Shown here piece by piece: positions 60,352 to 64,000 of a stretch of 64,000 bases of DNA (position 1 is the stretch's first letter; each line of letters begins with the position of its first letter). The position numbers and the translations under genes are program-made. The notes under the pieces were generated by a model. The model had not been told where the DNA came from and searched no databases. It saw only the letters and a program-made list of their open reading frames with translations. This stretch comes from Occultella gossypii (GTDB taxonomy: Bacteria > Actinomycetota > Actinomycetes > Actinomycetales > Beutenbergiaceae): NCBI RefSeq assembly GCF_019947135.1, contig NZ_JAGSHT010000008.1, positions 1 to 64,000 on the forward strand. Reading direction: 5' to 3'.

Positions 60352-60657
60352 TTACCAGCTGGACTTCGTCACGCCCGGCAACTCGCCGCGCAGTGCCATG
60401 TCACGGAGCTTGACCCGCGAGAGTCCGAACTTGCGGAGGTAGCCGCGGGGGCGTCCGTCCGCTGCGTCCCGGTTGCGCACACGCGTGGGGCTCGCGTTCC
60501 GGGGCAGGGCGTGCAGAGCGGCCAGGGCCGCGTCCCGCTCGGCCTCGGGGACGTTCGGGTTGACCGACGTCGTCTTCAGCTCGGCGCGGCGCTCGGCGTA
60601 CCGTGCCACGATCACGCGACGCTGTGCGTCGCGGGCGATCTTGGACTTCTTCGCCAT
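60352..60657 (-). CDS. rpsN: 30S ribosomal protein S14, zinc-free long form
   Basis: 101 residues: [35 protein letters not shown] and [20 protein letters not shown]. The long form has no zinc ribbon. CAAGGAGC precedes the ATG. First of three zinc-independent ribosomal genes; rpmB and rpmG, often found with them, are not next to it here. Confidence 0.96.
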   Translation of the reverse strand: MAKKSKIARDAQRRVIVARYAERRAELKTTSVNPNVPEAERDAALAALHALPRNASPTRVRNRDAADGRPRGYLRKFGLSRVKLRDMALRGELPGVTKSSW

Positions 60658-61002
60658 GCGTGTCCTCTGCTCCTTGCGATTGCGGTGTGCGCTCTAGTGG
60701 CACCTTGCTCCTGCTCCCCCACACGCCCGACCCCCGGGTCACCCCGGCGCTCATGTCGGTGAGGGCGAGGTCGCCATCCCGGTGAAGGGCGCTTCCCCAC
60801 TAACCTGGCTGTCAACGTCCGCGCCGGAATCCCGGTCGCGGGCGTGCCACCCGTGGGCACACGGGACCTTCGAGGTCACGATGCGCCTCAGAGATGATAC
60901 CCAAGATTCCGCTCGCGGGACACCTCGCCACCTGCCGCCACCCACCCAGGCGTGCGGGGTGTGACGGATCCCTCACCCTGCCGCCGACCTCCAGCCTGAG
61001 AG
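60658..61002. other. intergenic region between rpsN and the GntR gene
   Basis: About 380 gene-free bases including the GntR operator that follows. No protein or RNA gene is recognisable. TTGACA occurs on the minus strand near 60810 as a possible -35 for the ribosomal genes, but no convincing -10 at the right distance. I searched for a Zur-like AT-rich palindrome and did not find one. Confidence 0.3.
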
Positions 61003-61031
61003 TTGTTCTAGTTCAACTAGAGCAATATGCT
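61003..61031. promoter_or_regulatory. GntR operator overlapping a leaderless promoter
   Basis: TCTAGTT-C-AACTAGA (61007-61021) is a perfect palindrome, extended by TTG and CAA at 61003-61025. Right after it TATGCT (61026-61031) lies six bases before the GTG of the GntR gene. A repressor bound here would block RNA polymerase directly, so autoregulation is likely. Confidence 0.6.
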
Positions 61032-61037
61032 GAACTC

Positions 61038-61394
61038 GTGCTCATCACCGTCGACCCCACCAGCGCCGCGCCGCTGTTCGACCAGATCGCCACGGCGGTC
61101 CGGCTCGCGGTGGTGCGCGGCGAGGTGAGCGCCGGCGAGCGACTTCCGAGCGCCCGCGAACTCGCCGACTCGCTCGACCTGAACGTGCACACGGTCCTGC
61201 ATGCCTACCGCACCCTGCGCGAGGAGGGCCTGCTCGAGGTCCGCCGCGGCCGCGGCGCGACGATCTCGGCGAGCGCCGGGCGGGACTACCAGGACCTGCG
61301 CACGGCCCTGGACACGCTGGTGGCCGAGAGCGACCGGCTCGGACTGACCCGTCAGGCCCTCGTCGGCCTGCTGACCCACGAGGAGACCCGATGA
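61038..61394 (+). CDS. GntR-family regulator, YtrA type
   Basis: 118 residues: APLFDQIATAVRLAVVRGEV, GERLPSARELADSLDLNVHT and VLHAYRTLREEGLLEVRRGR form the GntR winged helix; the short C-terminal helices are typical of the YtrA subgroup, which usually controls a neighbouring membrane protein or ABC operon. GTG 61038 is preceded by a -10 box six bases away. ATGA overlap with the membrane protein gene. Confidence 0.87.
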   Translation: MLITVDPTSAAPLFDQIATAVRLAVVRGEVSAGERLPSARELADSLDLNVHTVLHAYRTLREEGLLEVRRGRGATISASAGRDYQDLRTALDTLVAESDRLGLTRQALVGLLTHEETR

Positions 61395-62434
61395 CCGCCG
61401 CCACCCACGAACCGCGGATCCCAGTGCCCCACCGCGCCCGGAGGATCGCGCTCGGCGCGGTGCTGCCCGCTCTGCTCCTGGGCAGTGCCTGCGCCCTCGT
61501 GCTGGCCTGGCGCGACCGGCTGCCCGACCCGGTCGCCGTGCACTGGGGCGTCTCCGGCGTGGACCGGACCGGCTCGTTCGCCGAACTGGTCGCGCCGATG
61601 CTGATCCTCGGCCTGGCCACCCTCGCCGTGACCGCGACCCTGTCGGTCGTCACCGGCCGCAGCGGCCTGACCCGCCGGATGACCGTCGGGCTCTCGGCGG
61701 GCATGGCGGCGATGTACGCGGTGATGTTCGCAGGCATGTGCTGGGTGCAGCTGGATGTTCCGACCGCCGAGCAGGCCGGAGATCCGGGGTTCGTGATCGC
61801 CCTGAGCCTGCTCGCGCTGGCCGGTGTCGGCGTGGTCGCCGGCGCCCTGGCCGGGTCCGATCCTCCGCAGGCGGCGACGGGCGACGTCGCGGCCGACGCG
61901 GCCCGGCTCGCGCTCGGGCCGACCGAGACCGCCGTCTGGATCCGCACGGTGACGACGGCGCGCCCCTGGTTGCTCTGGACGCTCGTGGTCGTGGTGCTCG
62001 CCGGCAGTGCGGTCCTGGGCGCGCTCACCGGCCAGTGGTGGCTGATCCCGGTCCTGGCCGCGACGGCGGCCCTGGTCGCGGCGACCGCCTCCTGGACGGT
62101 GCGGGTGGACGCGCGCGGCCTCTCCGCCCGCGGTGTGTACGGGTGGCCCCGGATCCAGGTGCCGGCTGACGAGGTGGAACGCGCGGACGCGATCACCATC
62201 TCCCCGTTCGCAGAGTTCGGCGGCTGGGGCCTGCGCACGGACGTGCGCGGCCGTACCGGCCTCGTCGTCCGCAAGGGCTCGGCGATCAGCATCCAGCGCA
62301 CCGGCGGGCGTGTGGTCGTGGTGACGGTCCCCGACGCCGAGCGTGGCGCCGCCCTGTTGAACACGGTGGCCGCCCGGGCACGGACCGCTCCGATGCCCGA
62401 CGGCGGATCCTCCTCGGGTAGGTCGCTCACCTGA
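61391..62434 (+). CDS. DUF1648-type membrane protein
   Basis: 347 residues with about six membrane helices. The DUF1648 core is DRLPDPVAVHWGVSGVDRTGS near 43-63. The C-terminal soluble part (about 235-330) resembles a bPH-like domain (GLRTDVRGRTGLVVRKGSAI). Coupled to the GntR regulator, probably as its target. Function unknown; relatives include SdpI-like immunity proteins. Confidence 0.78.
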   Translation: MTAATHEPRIPVPHRARRIALGAVLPALLLGSACALVLAWRDRLPDPVAVHWGVSGVDRTGSFAELVAPMLILGLATLAVTATLSVVTGRSGLTRRMTVGLSAGMAAMYAVMFAGMCWVQLDVPTAEQAGDPGFVIALSLLALAGVGVVAGALAGSDPPQAATGDVAADAARLALGPTETAVWIRTVTTARPWLLWTLVVVVLAGSAVLGALTGQWWLIPVLAATAALVAATASWTVRVDARGLSARGVYGWPRIQVPADEVERADAITISPFAEFGGWGLRTDVRGRTGLVVRKGSAISIQRTGGRVVVVTVPDAERGAALLNTVAARARTAPMPDGGSSSGRSLT

Positions 62435-62447
62435 CCGCGGGGGTGGG

Positions 62448-63659
62448 TCAGCGAGTCTTCTCGGTGACCCCCGCCGCCCAGTCCAGGTGGTGTTCGGAGG
62501 CCTGGTTGGCGCTGTTCTGAGCCATCGCCGAGCCGAGGATCCGGGGCAGGACCGCATCCCGGACGAGCCTGCCGACGGGCCCGGGCGCCTTGTTGTTGTT
62601 GATCCGGGCGGCCGTGCGGATGATCGCCTCGACGCGCGGCCGGCGGACCGTCTCGGTCTGGGCGAACGCCTCCTCGACACCGTCGCGGTCGCGCAACGAC
62701 ATGGCGAGCACCACCGCGTCCTCGATGGCGAGCGAGGCGCCCTGGCCGGACGTCGGCGACGGCGCGTGGGCGGCGTCGCCGATCACGATGACCCGGCCCG
62801 AGGACCAGGGGCGCAGCCGAGGAATCGTCTGGATCGGCGTCATCGGCGCGAAGTCGGGGGTGGCGGCGATGATCTCGAGCGCCGGCCCGGCGTCGTCGGC
62901 GTACAGCTCGGCGAACCGTGCGCGCCACTGCGCCTCGCCGACCGCGGCCAGCTCGCCGCGCGCCGGCTCGCGGCGCCGGGGCAGGTTCACGAACCACCAC
63001 ACCTCGTCGCCCGGCGCCACCGCGAAGCCGAAGAACGCGCGCTTGCCGAAGATCATCTCGTAGTCGCCGGGCGGCGAAGCCAGCGTGAGTCCTGGAGCGT
63101 ACCCACCCGTGGTCACCAGGCCGGAGTAGGCGGGCTCGGGCGACCCAGGGAGCGCGAGCCGACGCACCGTGGAGTAGATGCCATCCGCGCCCACCAGGAG
63201 GTCGGCCTCCGCAACGGTTCCGTCGTCGAACTCGGCGCGCACCCGCGCCGGACCGGCGTCCAGCCCGACCAGACGGCGCCCGTACCGGATCTCGATCCCC
63301 CGTGCCTCGACCTCGGCCCGGAGCGCCCGGACCAGATCGGCGCGGCGGAGCGTCTGGCTGACCGTGCCGTCGGCGAGCGCGCTGCCGGTGCTGGTGGTGC
63401 CGAGCCGCTTGCCGGTATGGCTGCGCAGGGTCATCGCCGCCGTCGGGAAGCCCGCCTCGAGCACCCGCCCGTCGGCCCCGATCGCACGGAGGGCGTCGAT
63501 GCCGTTGGTCGCGAGCGTCAGGAACGAGCCGCGGTCAGGCTCGGTGCGGTCCCGGGTCTCGACCACGGTCACGTCGATCCCGGCCCGGGTCAGGGCGACG
63601 GCGGCCGCCGAGCCCGCGACGCCACCACCGATGACGAGTGCGGTTCGTGCAGCGGTCAT
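62448..63659 (-). CDS. FAD-dependent monooxygenase (PHBH fold)
   Basis: 403 residues: ALVIGGGVAGSAAAVALTRAG (GxGxxG, FAD), DLLVGADGIYSTVR (DG motif) and VIVIGDAAHAPSPTSGQGAS (GD motif) define a class A flavoprotein hydroxylase. ATG 63659 follows GGAGAA and overlaps the stop of the PadR-like gene (ATGA). Members hydroxylate aromatics or inactivate antibiotics such as tetracycline or rifampicin; the substrate here is unknown. Confidence 0.87.
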   Translation of the reverse strand: MTAARTALVIGGGVAGSAAAVALTRAGIDVTVVETRDRTEPDRGSFLTLATNGIDALRAIGADGRVLEAGFPTAAMTLRSHTGKRLGTTSTGSALADGTVSQTLRRADLVRALRAEVEARGIEIRYGRRLVGLDAGPARVRAEFDDGTVAEADLLVGADGIYSTVRRLALPGSPEPAYSGLVTTGGYAPGLTLASPPGDYEMIFGKRAFFGFAVAPGDEVWWFVNLPRRREPARGELAAVGEAQWRARFAELYADDAGPALEIIAATPDFAPMTPIQTIPRLRPWSSGRVIVIGDAAHAPSPTSGQGASLAIEDAVVLAMSLRDRDGVEEAFAQTETVRRPRVEAIIRTAARINNNKAPGPVGRLVRDAVLPRILGSAMAQNSANQASEHHLDWAAGVTEKTR

Positions 63660-64000
63660 GACGGTTCTCCTCTGGTGTCCGTGGTGTTCTCCCGAGCGCC
63701 GGTGGCCGGCGCCCCCTGGTGGTAGGCACGCCAAGGCTCGGCCCAGCCGGCGTCCGGGTCGTCGAAGCGGTCGAGCAGGACGTGGATGAAGTCGGCCTCG
63801 GCGCCGAGCACGCGCTCGCGGTACTCGTCCTCGATGACGAAGATCGGGTGCAGCCCGCCGTCGACGATCGCGGTGCGCCGCTCGGCGATGGCCGCGACGT
63901 CGCCCTTGAGACGCCCCAGCCGGGCCTCCAGCAGTGCCCGCGCGTCGTCCGGGGGCAGCACGATGATGAGCGAGAGCGCGGCCGCGAAGGCCGGATACTC
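63656..64000 (-). CDS. PadR-like transcriptional regulator, partial (5' end outside window)
   Basis: The frame is open to the window edge and reads EYPAFAAALSLIIVLPPDDA and onward, matching the C-terminal helical domain of PadR regulators (LLEARLGRLKGDVAAIAERR, FVIEDEYRERVLGAEADF). The N-terminal winged helix must lie beyond 64000. Coupled to the FAD monooxygenase gene, which it may control as a drug- or substrate-responsive repressor. Confidence 0.7.
   Translation of the reverse strand, partial: EYPAFAAALSLIIVLPPDDARALLEARLGRLKGDVAAIAERRTAIVDGGLHPIFVIEDEYRERVLGAEADFIHVLLDRFDDPDAGWAEPWRAYHQGAPATGARENTTDTRGEPS

Noticed and set aside
60658-61002. Zur operator and rpmB/rpmG genes upstream of rpsN
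   Set aside because: No AT-rich symmetric site and no reading frame with L28 or L33 features on either strand.
1-64000. CRISPR arrays, insertion sequences or prophage
   Set aside because: No evenly spaced direct repeats, transposase, integrase or phage structural genes were found.

Overview
The window is GC-rich DNA from an actinobacterium, most likely a member of the Micrococcales with a soil or plant-litter lifestyle. This rests on an F420-linked enzyme set (an Fgd-like dehydrogenase, a PPOX-fold protein, several LLM flavoproteins), paired clpP genes beside clpX and tig, many GTG starts and at least eight promoters that look leaderless. I cannot name the species. No prophage, insertion sequence or CRISPR array is visible, and the region reads as ordinary chromosome with some accessory islands.

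Layout. 1-4.8 kb: a frameshifted serine hydrolase flanked by copies of a palindromic repeat, then an alpha-L-fucosidase and a GH3 beta-glucosidase. 4.8-8.7 kb (minus): an FMN reductase and a trio made of an enterochelin-esterase-like hydrolase, a second esterase and an ATP-grasp enzyme, with no assigned pathway. 8.7-12.7 kb: a 2H phosphoesterase, a CPBP protease translationally coupled to a histidine kinase and response regulator, and a PPOX protein. 12.7-15.5 kb: a Tat-exported GH16 glycanase with two candidate operators upstream. 15.5-20.3 kb: sirohydrochlorin chelatase, a VapBC-type pair, Fgd, a CobA methyltransferase and a quinone oxidoreductase.

20.4-30.9 kb (minus) is one nitrate-assimilation operon in the order narK, nasA, FAD/[2Fe-2S] reductase, nirB, nirD, cobA and a HemD fused to a winged helix. 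The siroheme genes supply the cofactor for NirB, and a GlnR-like site lies upstream. 31-33.2 kb holds chorismate mutase, a DinB-fold protein and a baeRF-family protein. 33.4-36.1 kb is a transsulfuration unit (cystathionine beta-synthase and metB) preceded by a 10-codon leader ORF with four Cys codons, which looks like a cysteine attenuator. 36.2-37.7 kb: an ECF sigma factor coupled to a membrane-anchored unknown. 37.7-47.4 kb: a LysR regulator facing an eight-gene ABC transporter, LLM monooxygenase and hydrolase operon, probably for organosulfur or related compounds. That operon has its own Cys-rich upstream ORF and a LysR-type dyad.

47.4-52 kb: clpX, clpP2, clpP1 and tig. The tig gene carries a 28-bp tandem duplication that frameshifts its end. 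52-59.3 kb: small enzymes and regulators, including a MerR-VOC fusion and an effector-like protein with an AGN motif and a possible JAMM site. 59.4-60.7 kb: tRNA-Pro, tRNA-Gly and the zinc-free ribosomal proteins L32, L31 type B and S14. 61-64 kb: a GntR and DUF1648 membrane protein pair, an FAD monooxygenase and a PadR-like regulator cut by the window edge.

Sulfur and nitrogen assimilation are the main themes. Cysteine made through cystathionine, organosulfur uptake, and siroheme-dependent nitrite reduction sit within about 27 kb and appear to be controlled by separate signals: Cys codons, LysR and GlnR.
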